Below, in pieces: positions 30,765 through 40,189 of a DNA stretch of 64,000 bases. Source of the DNA: Flavobacterium buctense (GTDB taxonomy: Bacteria; Bacteroidota; Bacteroidia; Flavobacteriales; Flavobacteriaceae); the NCBI RefSeq assembly GCF_014486695.1, contig NZ_JACTAB010000004.1, forward strand, positions 186,001 to 250,000. The letters run 5' to 3'. Position numbers and translations under genes: made by a program. Position 1 is the stretch's first letter. Each line of letters starts with the position of its first letter. The notes under the pieces were generated by a model. It saw only the letters and a program-made list of their open reading frames with translations. It did no database searches and had not been told where the DNA came from.

Positions 30765-33215
30765 ATGAAAAATAAAATCACTTTTTTATTTGCCTTACTG
30801 TTATTCAACGGAATCCTCAATGCTCAAAACGGTTTTAGCATTTCAGGCAAATTAATCGACAAAGACCAAAAATCAGCGAGCGGCATTCAAATTACCTTAC
30901 TTTTGACCAAAGACAATTCCGTAGTAAAAATTGAAATCACTGATGCAGAAGGTAAATTTGAATTTACCAATCTAAAAGAAAACGATTATAAAATCCAAAC
31001 AGATGATATTGCTTTTAAAAGTTACCAAAGTCAAACCATCACTCTTTCGGCCGTTAATCCAATTGTAAACTTGCCTCAAATCACTTTAGCAGCCAATGAA
31101 CTGAACAAATTAGACGAAGTGGTCATTACCAAGAAAAAACCATTTGTAGAAAACAAAATCGACCGAACAGTGGTAAATGTTGACGCCTTTATTACCGCTG
31201 CCGGCGGCGATGCAATGGATGTTTTAGAAAAATCTCCCGGAATATCAGTAGACCAAAACGGAACGATTACTTTCAAAGGCAAATCGGGCGTTCAGGTTTA
31301 TATAGATGACAAACCGACTTATTTATCCGGAGCAGAATTAGAAGCTTATCTTAAATCGCTTCCGGTAAGTACGTTAGACAAAATTGAATTAATGACGAAT
31401 CCACCGGCAAAATACGATGCTGCTGGCGGTGCCGGAATTATAAATATTGTTTCCAAAAGATCAAAAGCCAAAGGTTTCAACGGCAATCTAACTTCGAGGA
31501 TTTCTCAAGGAAAAAGAAGCGGCAATCGTCAAGGGTTTAATTTCAATTATTTGAATGAAAAAGTACGTGTTTTTGGTAATATTGGCTATGCCGAACAAAA
31601 TCCAATTAACGATTTATTCATTTTCAGAAAGTTCAAAGACGATTCCGGAAACACTACCAGTTTGTTTAATCAAAATAGTTTCATTGACACCAAAGTACAA
31701 TCTAAGAATGCCCGAATCGGCTTAGATTATTATGTTTCCGATAAAACCACGATTGGAATTGGATTAAGTGGCATTTTGAGAAAGAATAATCAAAATTCAG
31801 ATGTAAGAAGTGAAATTACGGATGCCAATTCGGTTTTAGATTCTTCCATCATTGCCTACAACAGACAAAAGCAGAAATTCAAAAACGGCGGCGTTAATTT
31901 TAATTTCCGACATGAATTAGATAGTCTAGGTCAGCGTTTGACTGTTGATGTCGATTATTTAAAATATGACACTTCTGCCAAGCAAACGTTCAATAATTAC
32001 ATCTATCAACCTGACAATACACTTTCAAGTCAGGATGAATTAAGAGGTGATTTACCATCGGATATTGATATTTATTCCTTAAAAACAGATTATACTTTAC
32101 CTTTTAAAAACGGTAGTAATTTTGAAGCTGGTTACAAAGTAAGCTACACCAAAACAGACAACATCGCCGATTACCGTGATGTTATTGATGGTGAAGAAAT
32201 CCCAAATTATGCTACCAGCAATCATTTTAAATATGATGAGATTATCAATGCGGCTTATGTAAATTTCAATACTAATTACAAGCGTTTCAGTTTCCAAACG
32301 GGTTTGCGTGTCGAAAATACCGAATCAAGAGGAAATCAATTGGGCAACATCGAACAACCTGCTTCTAAATTTAAGAGAAATTACACCAATCTTTTCCCGA
32401 CGGTTTATGTACAATATAAATTAGATTCGATAGGCGATAATTCTTTGGTTATCAATTATGGCAGAAGAATCAACCGACCTTATTTTCAGGATTTGAATCC
32501 ATTTGTAAGTCCGTTAGACCGATTCACTTTCTATTCGGGTAATCCTTTCTTGAATCCTTCATTTGCTAATAATTATGAACTCTCTTATCGATATAAAAGT
32601 ATTCTCTCAACCACTTTAAGTTATGGTTCTTCCAAAGATGACATCAACGAAACCATCGAAATCAATGACGGAATTTACTATAGTCGTCCTGGAAATATTG
32701 GTAAAAGTCAGTTTTTCAGTCTTAACGCCAGTTTGCAATTGGAATTAAACAAATGGTGGTCAACCAACATTTACAATGAAGTAACTTATACCCGATACAA
32801 AAGTAAATTATACACCGAAGATTTAGAATCATCAGGTACATTTTGGAGTGTTAACGTGAATAACAGCTTTAAATTCCAAAAAGGTTGGTCAGCCGAATTG
32901 AGCGGAAATTATCATACTGATATTGTTTCGGCACAGTTTGTCATATTATCTAGATCCAGTATCAATATTGGTGTACAGAAAAAAATTCTTAAAGACAAAG
33001 CAACTATCAAATTATCCGGTAATGATATTTTCTATTCTAATTTGAATAACGGAATTATCAGAAACCTTCAAAATACGGAAGCCAACTGGAGAAACAAACT
33101 TGACAGCCGTTTCGTAGTCTTAACTTTTACTTATAGTTTCGGAAAATCTTTCGCTCCTAAAAAGCAATATGATGCTAATGGCGCCGAAAGTGAAAAAAAC
33201 AGAGTAAGAAGTTAG
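30765..33215 (+). CDS. TonB-receptor-like outer-membrane beta-barrel protein (PF14905 type)
   Basis: I set the start at 30765 (MKNKITFLFALLLFNGILNAQ), which gives a clean signal peptide. The ATG at 30738 lies inside the terminator hairpin tail. The product has 816 residues. A carboxypeptidase-regulatory-like domain (about 20-105) contains FSISGKLIDKDQKSASGIQ. A plug-like domain (about 120-215) contains VLEKSPGISVDQNGTITFKGK and ELMTNPPAKYDAAGGAGIINIV, diagnostic of the outer-membrane beta-barrel 3 family. The rest is a 22-strand-type barrel with NYGRRINRPYFQDLNPFVSP. Such proteins take up or secrete unknown ligands across the outer membrane, and no SusD partner is adjacent. A terminator follows at 33238. 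Confidence 0.9.
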   Translation: MKNKITFLFALLLFNGILNAQNGFSISGKLIDKDQKSASGIQITLLLTKDNSVVKIEITDAEGKFEFTNLKENDYKIQTDDIAFKSYQSQTITLSAVNPIVNLPQITLAANELNKLDEVVITKKKPFVENKIDRTVVNVDAFITAAGGDAMDVLEKSPGISVDQNGTITFKGKSGVQVYIDDKPTYLSGAELEAYLKSLPVSTLDKIELMTNPPAKYDAAGGAGIINIVSKRSKAKGFNGNLTSRISQGKRSGNRQGFNFNYLNEKVRVFGNIGYAEQNPINDLFIFRKFKDDSGNTTSLFNQNSFIDTKVQSKNARIGLDYYVSDKTTIGIGLSGILRKNNQNSDVRSEITDANSVLDSSIIAYNRQKQKFKNGGVNFNFRHELDSLGQRLTVDVDYLKYDTSAKQTFNNYIYQPDNTLSSQDELRGDLPSDIDIYSLKTDYTLPFKNGSNFEAGYKVSYTKTDNIADYRDVIDGEEIPNYATSNHFKYDEIINAAYVNFNTNYKRFSFQTGLRVENTESRGNQLGNIEQPASKFKRNYTNLFPTVYVQYKLDSIGDNSLVINYGRRINRPYFQDLNPFVSPLDRFTFYSGNPFLNPSFANNYELSYRYKSILSTTLSYGSSKDDINETIEINDGIYYSRPGNIGKSQFFSLNASLQLELNKWWSTNIYNEVTYTRYKSKLYTEDLESSGTFWSVNVNNSFKFQKGWSAELSGNYHTDIVSAQFVILSRSSINIGVQKKILKDKATIKLSGNDIFYSNLNNGIIRNLQNTEANWRNKLDSRFVVLTFTYSFGKSFAPKKQYDANGAESEKNRVRS

Positions 33216-33237
33216 TCCTATCACCTATCTAAAATTA

Positions 33238-33262
33238 AACCGTCAATTGGCGGTTTTTTTTA
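33238..33262 (+). terminator. Terminator after TonB-type gene
   Basis: The arms AACCGTC and GGCGGTT have one G-U pair and an AATT loop. T8 follows. Confidence 0.85.
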
Positions 33263-33281
33263 TCTTTACACTAAAGTAAAT

Positions 33282-33428
33282 ATGATGTATAAAATTTTAG
33301 CCAAACTCAACAAACTTCTTTTACCAAGCTTCACCAAGCGTGGATTGGATTTGGCAAAAGCCAAGAAATGGCAAATGGCTATAATTGCCTGGCGGTATTA
33401 TGTTACCACAAACGCGTTGAAAAACTAA
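33282..33428 (+). CDS. 48-residue basic small protein
   Basis: This gene is too short for standard calling. The product is MMYKILAKLNKLLLPSFTK and then RGLDLAKAKKWQMAIIAWRY, ending in YVTTNALKN. It is basic and amphipathic with two predicted helices split at PSFTKRGLD, and it has no signal or membrane anchor. A TATCTTTA box lies 12-20 bases upstream, directly after the terminator of the previous gene, and tRNA-Arg follows. I believe similar short proteins with the LNKLLLPS and WRYYVT segments occur in related bacteria, from memory only. Its role is unknown. Small basic amphipathic proteins of this sort sometimes bind RNA or ribosomes. Confidence 0.6.
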   Translation: MMYKILAKLNKLLLPSFTKRGLDLAKAKKWQMAIIAWRYYVTTNALKN

Positions 33429-33456
33429 AAAATATTCGTTTAAATTTTAATTTCCA

Positions 33457-33487
33457 TTTGTAAATTACACTTAAATACCTATATTTG
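33457..33487 (+). promoter_or_regulatory. Promoter of tRNA-Arg
   Basis: TTTG at 33457-33460 and TATATTTG at 33480-33487 are spaced by exactly 19 bases, an ideal Bacteroidota promoter, ending 13 bases before the tRNA. Confidence 0.85.
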
Positions 33488-33500
33488 CACCCACAAAAAA

Positions 33501-33574
33501 GGCCTCGTGGCGCAACTGAATAGCGCATCTGATTACGGCTCAGAAGGTTACTGGTTTGAATCCAGTCGAGGTCA
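33501..33574 (+). tRNA. tRNA-Arg(ACG)
   Basis: The 74-nt cloverleaf has acceptor arms GGCCTCG and CGAGGTC (one G-U), D-stem GCGC/GCGC and anticodon stem TCTGA/TCAGA. The loop TTACGGC gives anticodon ACG, and the T-stem is ACTGG/CCAGT. The discriminator is A and the CCA is not encoded. The D-loop has A at position 19 instead of G, and the T-loop has T at position 56 instead of C, so the G19-C56 tertiary pair appears replaced by A19-U56. Confidence 0.95.
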
Positions 33575-33587
33575 CAAAAACAAAGAA

Positions 33588-33616
33588 AAGCTCATACAAA
33601 AGTATGGGCTTTTTTA
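33588..33616 (+). terminator. Terminator after tRNA-Arg
   Basis: The stem AAGCTCATAC/GTATGGGCTT has a 4-base A loop and a T-rich tail. Confidence 0.8.
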
Positions 33617-33627
33617 TTAGAAAACAT

Positions 33628-35043
33628 TTAAACCTGAACTATCTTCCACTTCCCTTTTTTGAAATAATAAAAAGCCAATAAAGCCAAAACGGTTTCCGCA
33701 GAAGGAATTGCAATAAAAGCGCCTAGCGGCCCAAGGTCAAGATAAACCGCAAGAAACCAAGCCAATGGAATTTGGATCATCCAAAAGCAAACAATATTAA
33801 TCCAGGTTGGCGTTTTGGTATCGCCTGCGCCATTCAGCGCTTGTATCATCACCATTCCTATTCCATAAAATACATAGCCTAATCCGATGATTCGCAATGC
33901 CTGACTTCCATAAGCCAAAATCACTTTGTCTTCAGTATAAAAACTGATAATTAATTCTGAAAAACAAACAAATAGCAAAGTCACTAAACTCATGAAAATG
34001 ATATTGTATTTGGTCGTCAATAAAACGCTTTGTTGGGCGCGTTCGGGTTGTTTGGCACCTAAATTTTGTCCAACCAAAGTCGCAGCCGCATTACTCAATC
34101 CCCAAGCCGGCAAGATAAAGAACACTACATTTCTAATCGCAATTTGATAACCGGCACTAGCATCCGTACTTCCGGTTACTGAAACAATATAAGTCAGAAC
34201 AATCCAACTGCCGCTTTGGATAAAAAACTGCAACATCGCGGGTGTGGAAATGCTCAACAAAGATTTTATAATTTCGAAATTAGGTTTGAAATACGTCTTG
34301 TAAATTTTAATCGTTCTGCTTTTGGCAAACAAATGATAGCATTGATAAATTACTCCGGTTGATCTACCTATTGCTGTGGCAACTGCAGCGCCAACCAAAC
34401 CCAGTTCCGGAAACGGTCCGTAACCATAAATGAGTAGCGGACACAAAATGATATTGATGATACTCGCCAACCAAAGACTTCTCATCGCCATCGCAGCATC
34501 TCCGGCACCTCTAAATATTCCGTTAATCAAAAACAGCAAAATAATGGCGGGACTACTGGCAAAAATGACTTGGGCAAAAGTAGTTCCCTCTTTAATAACT
34601 TCGGGTTGTGCACCCATTATGGCTAAAATATCAGAAGCAAAAGTAACCCCCAAAATAGCTACCAAAATTGCCACAATCAAAGAAACCGTAATGGCTTGTG
34701 CTCCGGATTTAGAAGCTTCCGTAAAATCTTTTTCCCCAACCCGTCGAGCTACAATGGCTGTGGCACCAACACTCAAACCAATTCCGAGTGTGTAAACTAA
34801 GGAGATTACGGCTTCGGTTAAACCAACCGTAGCTACTGCTACATCAGCATTGGGCAAGTGACCCACAAAATAAATATCCACTACAGCAAATACTGATTCT
34901 AAACTCAATTCCAAAATCATCGGCACTGATAATAAAAGAATAGCCGTTTTTACATTGCCTTGCGTATAATCATGTTCTTCACCTTTGAGTGATTGCTTGA
35001 TTAGTCGAAAAAGTTTGGTGATTTTATTTGGATTGGATGACAT
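33628..35043 (-). CDS. MATE family efflux transporter
   Basis: This 471-residue protein has 12 hydrophobic helices in two similar halves. MILELSLESVFAVVDIYFVG near residues 37-56 and LINGIFRGAGDAAMAM near 160 are typical of the N-half. FIQSGSWIVLTYIVS and QALNGAGDTKTPTWINI repeat the motifs in the C-half. MATE proteins export cationic drugs, dyes or metabolites using a Na+ or H+ gradient. The start at 35043 begins MSSNPNKITKLFRLIKQ, a charged cytosolic head. It is convergent with the tRNA-Arg locus, with a 53-bp gap that includes the tRNA terminator. Confidence 0.92.
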   Translation of the reverse strand: MSSNPNKITKLFRLIKQSLKGEEHDYTQGNVKTAILLLSVPMILELSLESVFAVVDIYFVGHLPNADVAVATVGLTEAVISLVYTLGIGLSVGATAIVARRVGEKDFTEASKSGAQAITVSLIVAILVAILGVTFASDILAIMGAQPEVIKEGTTFAQVIFASSPAIILLFLINGIFRGAGDAAMAMRSLWLASIINIILCPLLIYGYGPFPELGLVGAAVATAIGRSTGVIYQCYHLFAKSRTIKIYKTYFKPNFEIIKSLLSISTPAMLQFFIQSGSWIVLTYIVSVTGSTDASAGYQIAIRNVVFFILPAWGLSNAAATLVGQNLGAKQPERAQQSVLLTTKYNIIFMSLVTLLFVCFSELIISFYTEDKVILAYGSQALRIIGLGYVFYGIGMVMIQALNGAGDTKTPTWINIVCFWMIQIPLAWFLAVYLDLGPLGAFIAIPSAETVLALLAFYYFKKGKWKIVQV

Positions 35044-35106
35044 TCTGAAAGGATTAGTTTATTCAAAAATAACATTTTTTTGTACTAAAAAATCAACCAA
35101 AATGGC

Positions 35107-35634
35107 TTATTCCAAAAGATATCGTTCCTGAATTACTTTTTTAATAGATACAAAACCTATGGCATCCAAATCAATCTGGTTTCTTTTGATCCAAATCAAA
35201 TCCTTGATTTCCTCTTCTGCTGTAATGGAGATATTGTTTGAAGCCAATTCACATTCATAAAAAATATCCATCGTTCTGTAGGCTACATTTTTATACAAAT
35301 AATTATTGGGTGAAGTAGTAACATACTTGAGTGCTTGTGGTAAAATATCTAATCCTATTTCTTCCTTGATTTCCCGACAAGCCGCTTCTTCGGCAGTTTC
35401 ACCAGGATCAATAAAACCGCCGGGTAAGTCGAGTTTACCTTTATCAGGTTCGGCGTTTCTTACCGTAAACAAAACTTTGTCTTCATAAGTAAATACAATC
35501 GCCACTGCTGCCGCTATGTTATGGTACAATACAAAATCACAAATATGACAGTTGAACTTGAAATTGTTATTATATTCAAAATCCTGCGAACCACAATGGG
35601 GACAAAATTTAAAAAAGGCTGTTCCGTTTGTCAT
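35107..35634 (-). CDS. NUDIX hydrolase with zinc-ribbon N-terminus
   Basis: This 175-residue protein has a small four-Cys zinc ribbon first (CPHCGS at residues 12-17 and CHIC at 30-33). The Nudix domain follows, with the full box GGFIDPGETAEEAACREIKEEIGL near residues 72-95 (GX5EX7REUXEEXGU). This arrangement resembles NADH pyrophosphatase NudC and ADP-ribose pyrophosphatases, but the NudC SQPWPFPQS motif is not seen. It should hydrolyse a nucleoside diphosphate linked to another moiety with Mg2+. It stops 2 bases before guaC in the same direction, which hints at purine-nucleotide housekeeping. Confidence 0.88.
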   Translation of the reverse strand: MTNGTAFFKFCPHCGSQDFEYNNNFKFNCHICDFVLYHNIAAAVAIVFTYEDKVLFTVRNAEPDKGKLDLPGGFIDPGETAEEAACREIKEEIGLDILPQALKYVTTSPNNYLYKNVAYRTMDIFYECELASNNISITAEEEIKDLIWIKRNQIDLDAIGFVSIKKVIQERYLLE

Positions 35635-35636
35635 CT

Positions 35637-36680
35637 TTATAATTTACCGAAAACGGTATTTTCTTGTTCAGTTACTCTGATAAATGTTGTTCTTTTGGTC
35701 AGTTCTTTTAATTTGGAAGCGCCAACATAAGTACAGGTACTTCGAATACCACCTAGAATATCGTGCAAAGTAACTATCACATCGCCTTTATAAGGAATCT
35801 GAACCGTTTTGCCCTCACTCGCACGGTAATCAGCAACACCACCCACGTGTTTTTTCATAGCAGTTTCCGAACTCATACCATAGAACTCTTTGAACTTTTC
35901 ACCATTGACTTCAATCAGTTTTCCGCCACTTTCGTTATGACCGGCTAACATGCCACCCAACATGACAAAATCGGAACCTGCTCCAAAAGCCTTGGCCACA
36001 TCGCCCGGAATCGCACAACCACCATCGCTGATGATATGTCCGCCCAAACCGTGAGCCGCATCGGCACATTCAATAATAGCAGACAATTGCGGATAACCAA
36101 CACCGGTTTTCACTCTGGTGGTACAAACCGAACCAGGTCCAATCCCCACTTTGACAATATCGGCTCCTTCTAGTAAAAGTTCTTCAACCATTTCACCTGT
36201 CACTACATTACCGGCAATGATTACTTTATCCGGAAATTGTTTTCGCGCTTGACGCAGAAACTCCACAAAATGTTCTGAATAACCATTAGCCACATCAATA
36301 CAAAGAAAATTAAGTTGTGGATTCTGAGTAAATATTTCTACTATCTTTTTGAAATCACTTTTACCGGTTCCGGTGCTAACGGCGATGTAATCGGCAATTT
36401 CGTTTGGTGCGCTTTTCAAGAAATCATTCCATTGCGCTACCGTGTAATGTTTGTGGATGGCTGTAAAGAGTTTTTCTTTGGCTAAAGCCAGTGCCATTTC
36501 GAAAGTGCCAACCGTATCCATATTGGCCGCCATAATAGGTATACCTGTCCAAACGTGCGTGCTGTGTAAAAATTTAAATTCTCTTTCCAAAGACACTTGT
36601 GCTCGACTGTTTAATGTCGACCGTTTTGGTCGTATCATTACATCTTTAAAGCCCAGTTTCAGATCGGTTTCGATTCTCAT
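35637..36680 (-). CDS. guaC: GMP reductase
   Basis: At 347 residues it is the size of E. coli GuaC (347). It is a TIM barrel without CBS domains. The catalytic loop is [21 protein letters not shown] near residues 178-198, in which the Cys forms the thioimidate with [13 protein letters not shown] and [14 protein letters not shown] are phosphate- and flap-site segments. The N-terminus [17 protein letters not shown] is typical of GMP reductase and separates it from IMP dehydrogenase. It converts GMP to IMP with NADPH, balancing purine pools. Its start is 147 bp from the divergent pentapeptide gene, so the gap probably holds two promoters. Confidence 0.93.
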   Translation of the reverse strand: MRIETDLKLGFKDVMIRPKRSTLNSRAQVSLEREFKFLHSTHVWTGIPIMAANMDTVGTFEMALALAKEKLFTAIHKHYTVAQWNDFLKSAPNEIADYIAVSTGTGKSDFKKIVEIFTQNPQLNFLCIDVANGYSEHFVEFLRQARKQFPDKVIIAGNVVTGEMVEELLLEGADIVKVGIGPGSVCTTRVKTGVGYPQLSAIIECADAAHGLGGHIISDGGCAIPGDVAKAFGAGSDFVMLGGMLAGHNESGGKLIEVNGEKFKEFYGMSSETAMKKHVGGVADYRASEGKTVQIPYKGDVIVTLHDILGGIRSTCTYVGASKLKELTKRTTFIRVTEQENTVFGKL

Positions 36681-36826
36681 AATTCAAGATTTAGAGTACA
36701 ATCAAATGTATTGCTTTTCCCCCTTTGGTGATTGAAAAAATCATTTTTACACCCTATAATTTATCAACAATTGTTAGTAAGAAAATGCAATTTAATTTAG
36801 TAGTTTTACACACCAATATATGACTT

Positions 36827-37399
36827 ATGCATTCAGATTATATAGCAGACCAAGAATTCAGAAACGAAGTTTTTAATGATGTCAATACGAAATTCAAAGA
36901 GTTTGACAACTGCACGTTTTACAACATCGACTTCACCGATTGCACCTTCCAAACGGTAACTTTTGTCGACTGTAATTTCTTTGATTGCAATTTTAAAGAC
37001 ACTAAAATCAATTATGTTTCCTTGCGCGGTGTTTGGTTTACCAAATGCAATTTTACCAATGTCAATTTTGCCATGACCGACCAAGTAATTTTTGAGTTTC
37101 ACTTCAAGGATTGTTTGTTGGATTATGCCCAATTCTACGCCTTGAAGATGAAAAAAATGCAATTCATCAACTGCAGTATGATTGCCGTCGATTTTATGGC
37201 AAGTGATTTAACCGAAGTTTTATTCGACAATTGTAATCTGCGAAGAGCTGTTTTTATTGACACTATTGCCAACAAAGCTGATTTTTCCACCAGTTATGAT
37301 TATGCTTTTGACCCTGAAAAAAATAAAATCAAAAAGGCTGTTTTTTCAACTGATGGTTTGAAAGGATTGTTACAGAAATACGATATTGTGGTAAAATAA
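36827..37399 (+). CDS. Pentapeptide-repeat protein
   Basis: This 190-residue protein contains pentapeptide repeats of the A(D/N)LxF kind in about residues 20-140. Examples are CTFYNIDFTDCTFQTVTF, CNFFDCNFKDTKINYVSL and CNLRRAVFIDTIANKADF, many with Cys or Phe at the centre. These fold into a right-handed beta helix. The C-terminus (KAVFSTDGLKGLLQKYDIVV) is a capping helix. Some members mimic DNA and protect gyrase (Qnr, MfpA), but most have unknown roles, so no function is assigned. A bidirectional terminator at 37398 separates it from glyA. Confidence 0.85.
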   Translation: MHSDYIADQEFRNEVFNDVNTKFKEFDNCTFYNIDFTDCTFQTVTFVDCNFFDCNFKDTKINYVSLRGVWFTKCNFTNVNFAMTDQVIFEFHFKDCLLDYAQFYALKMKKMQFINCSMIAVDFMASDLTEVLFDNCNLRRAVFIDTIANKADFSTSYDYAFDPEKNKIKKAVFSTDGLKGLLQKYDIVVK

Positions 37400-37433
37400 A
37401 AAACCTTCAAAAGCGAACTCTTGAAGGTTTTTG
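37398..37433. terminator. Bidirectional terminator
   Basis: The stem AAACCTTCAA/TTGAAGGTTT has a 10-base loop and is flanked by A- and T-runs. It serves the pentapeptide gene (plus) and glyA (minus). Confidence 0.85.
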
Positions 37434-37452
37434 TATAACTGTTTTTTACTGT

Positions 37453-38727
37453 TTAGTAAACGAAAATCGCTCTTTCGCTCATCATGTCGTTTACTTCGTC
37501 TCCGATTTCGGCTAATAATTCTTCGTTAGTTGAATTCATCAACACTCTGTCGATTAAATCAACAATCGTTTCCATATCACTTTCTACTAAACCACGAGTC
37601 GTAATAGCCGGAGTTCCAACGCGAATTCCTGAAGTCACAAACGGTGATTTGTCATCAAACGGTACCATATTTTTATTCACGGTGATTTCGGCTTTGCCCA
37701 AAGCAATTTCGGCGTCTTTACCGGAAATGTTTTTATTTCTTAAGTCGATTAACATCATGTGGTTGTCTGTTCCTCCAGAGATTAAATGGTAACCTCTTTT
37801 TACGAAAGCTTCCGCCATCGCTTTGGCATTTTTTTGGACTTGCATTGCATAAGCAAAAAACTCATCTGATAAAGCTTCGCCAAACGCTACTGCTTTCGCT
37901 GCGATGATATGCTCCAATGGACCGCCTTGATTTCCCGGGAAAACCGACATGTCTAAAACGTGAGACATCATTCTGATTTCTCCTTTTGGCGTTGTTAAAC
38001 CCCATGGATTTTCGAAATCTTTCCCCATCATAATCATTCCGCCTCTTGGTCCACGCAACGTTTTATGCGTTGTAGTTGTAACGATATGACAATGTGGAAT
38101 TGGGTCATTCATCAAGCCTTTGGCAATTAAACCGGCTGGATGCGAGATATCGGCTAACAATAAAGCGCCAACGCTATCCGCAATTTCTCTGAAACGTTTA
38201 AAATCCATGTCACGAGAATAGGCTGAAGCGCCTGCAATAATCATTTTCGGTTGCTCTTTAGTTGCGATTTCTTGGATTTTATCATAGTTCAACACTCCGG
38301 TTTCTTGTTCCACACCATAAAAACTTGGCGAGTACAATTTTCCTGAAAAATTCACAGGAGAACCATGAGTTAAGTGACCACCGTGAGACAAATCGAATCC
38401 TAAGATTTTATCGCCCGGTTTTAAACAAGCCGCAAAAACAGCGGTGTTTGCTTGAGAACCTGAGTGTGGTTGAACATTAACATATTCGGCACCGAATAAA
38501 GCTTTTGCTCTGTCGATGGCGATTTGCTCAATCACATCTACCACTTCACAGCCACCATAATATCTTTTACCGGGATAGCCTTCAGCATATTTATTAGTCA
38601 ATACAGAACCAGCTGCTTCCATCACTTGATCACTTACAAAGTTCTCAGAGGCAATAAGTTCAATTCCGTGAATTTGTCTTTCTTGTTCTTCAAGAATTAA
38701 GTCAAAAATTTGTTCGTCGCGTTGCAT
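37453..38727 (-). CDS. glyA: Serine hydroxymethyltransferase
   Basis: At 424 residues it is close to E. coli GlyA (417). The N-terminus [21 protein letters not shown] is the usual folate/PLP-domain entry. The PLP lysine is in [18 protein letters not shown] near residue 225, and [13 protein letters not shown] and [10 protein letters not shown] match the substrate loop. It transfers the hydroxymethyl group of serine to tetrahydrofolate, yielding glycine and 5,10-methylene-THF. gcvT, which acts on the same one-carbon pool, lies 2.7 kb away. It is divergent from fahA, with a 109-bp gap. A CAAAATTA at 38754 is a candidate -7 box on minus. Confidence 0.95.
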   Translation of the reverse strand: MQRDEQIFDLILEEQERQIHGIELIASENFVSDQVMEAAGSVLTNKYAEGYPGKRYYGGCEVVDVIEQIAIDRAKALFGAEYVNVQPHSGSQANTAVFAACLKPGDKILGFDLSHGGHLTHGSPVNFSGKLYSPSFYGVEQETGVLNYDKIQEIATKEQPKMIIAGASAYSRDMDFKRFREIADSVGALLLADISHPAGLIAKGLMNDPIPHCHIVTTTTHKTLRGPRGGMIMMGKDFENPWGLTTPKGEIRMMSHVLDMSVFPGNQGGPLEHIIAAKAVAFGEALSDEFFAYAMQVQKNAKAMAEAFVKRGYHLISGGTDNHMMLIDLRNKNISGKDAEIALGKAEITVNKNMVPFDDKSPFVTSGIRVGTPAITTRGLVESDMETIVDLIDRVLMNSTNEELLAEIGDEVNDMMSERAIFVY

Positions 38728-38770
38728 TTGAAATTATTTCGTTAAATTGAGGTCAAAATTACAAAAATCG

Positions 38771-38801
38771 TTTGTTAAATTAATAGTAAATGATATATTT
38801 G
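38771..38801 (+). promoter_or_regulatory. Promoter of fahA
   Basis: TTTG at 38771-38774 and TATATTTG at 38794-38801 are spaced by 19 bases. The ATG at 38837 is 35 bases downstream. Confidence 0.85.
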
Positions 38802-38836
38802 ATTGCTAATTTTTCAACAACTAAATCAACACTATC

Positions 38837-40120
38837 ATGCCTTTAACAACAAACAATCCCACCCGTAAATCCTGGCTTAATGTCCCCAATAACAGTGACT
38901 TTCCCATTCAGAATATTCCTTTTGGTGTATTCTTGACTAAGGAGGATGTCATCACCATCGGAACAAGAATAGGTGATTACGCTATCGATTTAGGCGCTTT
39001 GCAGCAATTAAATTATTTTGAAGGTATTGATTTGACCGATGATATGTTTATGCAAGACACGCTAAACGATTTTATATCTGACGGAAAAAAGACTTGGCGC
39101 TTAGTAAGAAACAGAATTGGCGATATTTTTGACAGTAACAATCCGAAGCTAAGAGATAATCCTGAGCACAGAGAAATAGTAATCTTTAAAATGGAAGATG
39201 TTGAGATGCAACTTCCAGTGTTGATTGGCGACTATACTGATTTTTATTCCAGTAAAGAACACGCTACTAATGTTGGAAAAATGTTCCGAGACCCTGCAAA
39301 TGCTTTGTTACCCAACTGGTTGCATATTCCGGTTGGTTACCACGGAAGAAGTTCCACTATTATTCCATCAGGCATTCCAATTCATCGACCAATGGGACAA
39401 ACTTTGCCTAACGGAGAAACCACACCCGTTTTTGGTCCGTCAAGATTAGTTGATTTCGAATTGGAAACTGCTTTTATCACTACCGATGCCAATATCATGG
39501 GAGAAAACATTCCGGTAAATGAAGCAGAAGAATATATTTTTGGTATGGTTTTACTAAACGATTGGAGCGCACGCGATATTCAAAAATGGGAATATGTACC
39601 ACTTGGACCATTTTTAGCGAAAAACTTTGCTTCATCAATTTCGCCATGGATTGTAACAATGGATGCATTAGAACCTTTTAGATGCAAAGGACCAAACCAA
39701 GAACCGATGCCACTTCCCTATTTGCAACAAAAAGGAAAACACGCTTTTGACATCAATTTAGAAGTTTATATCGAACCTGAAAATGTAGCACCAAGTTTGG
39801 TTTCTAAATCCAACTTCAAATACATGTATTGGTCCATGTCGCAACAATTGGCACATCATACTTCTAACGGTTGCCGAATTAATTCAGGAGACATGATGGG
39901 TTCGGGAACGATTTCTGGTCCAACACCGGATAGTTTTGGTTCTATGCTCGAATTAACTTGGGGCGGAAAAAATCCAATTGTAATGAATGATGGCAGCGAA
40001 CGCAAATTCATCAACGATAATGATACGGTCACTATGAAAGGTTTTTGTAAAAACAGTTCGGTTCGAATTGGTTTTGGTGAAGTTTCAACCAAACTTTTAC
40101 CGCCTTTCGTTAGAAAATAA
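38837..40120 (+). CDS. fahA: Fumarylacetoacetase
   Basis: This 427-residue protein has an N-terminal SH3-like part (PFGVFLTKEDVITIGTRIGDYAIDL) and the FAH catalytic fold from about residue 120. FYSSKEHATNVGKMFRD contains the catalytic His, and HIPVGYHGRSSTI, DFELETAFITTDAN and LLNDWSARDIQKWEYVPLG contain Glu and Asp metal ligands. ASSISPWIVTMDAL closes the site. The enzyme cleaves 4-fumarylacetoacetate to fumarate and acetoacetate, the last step of tyrosine degradation. Other tyrosine-pathway genes are not visible in the window. It is followed 70 bp later by gcvT, probably as a separate unit. Confidence 0.93.
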   Translation: MPLTTNNPTRKSWLNVPNNSDFPIQNIPFGVFLTKEDVITIGTRIGDYAIDLGALQQLNYFEGIDLTDDMFMQDTLNDFISDGKKTWRLVRNRIGDIFDSNNPKLRDNPEHREIVIFKMEDVEMQLPVLIGDYTDFYSSKEHATNVGKMFRDPANALLPNWLHIPVGYHGRSSTIIPSGIPIHRPMGQTLPNGETTPVFGPSRLVDFELETAFITTDANIMGENIPVNEAEEYIFGMVLLNDWSARDIQKWEYVPLGPFLAKNFASSISPWIVTMDALEPFRCKGPNQEPMPLPYLQQKGKHAFDINLEVYIEPENVAPSLVSKSNFKYMYWSMSQQLAHHTSNGCRINSGDMMGSGTISGPTPDSFGSMLELTWGGKNPIVMNDGSERKFINDNDTVTMKGFCKNSSVRIGFGEVSTKLLPPFVRK

Positions 40121-40189
40121 TTTTCAATTGCAATGACAATTGCAAAATCAAATTTAAAATAAACAAACAACAACACAATTTAATTTATA

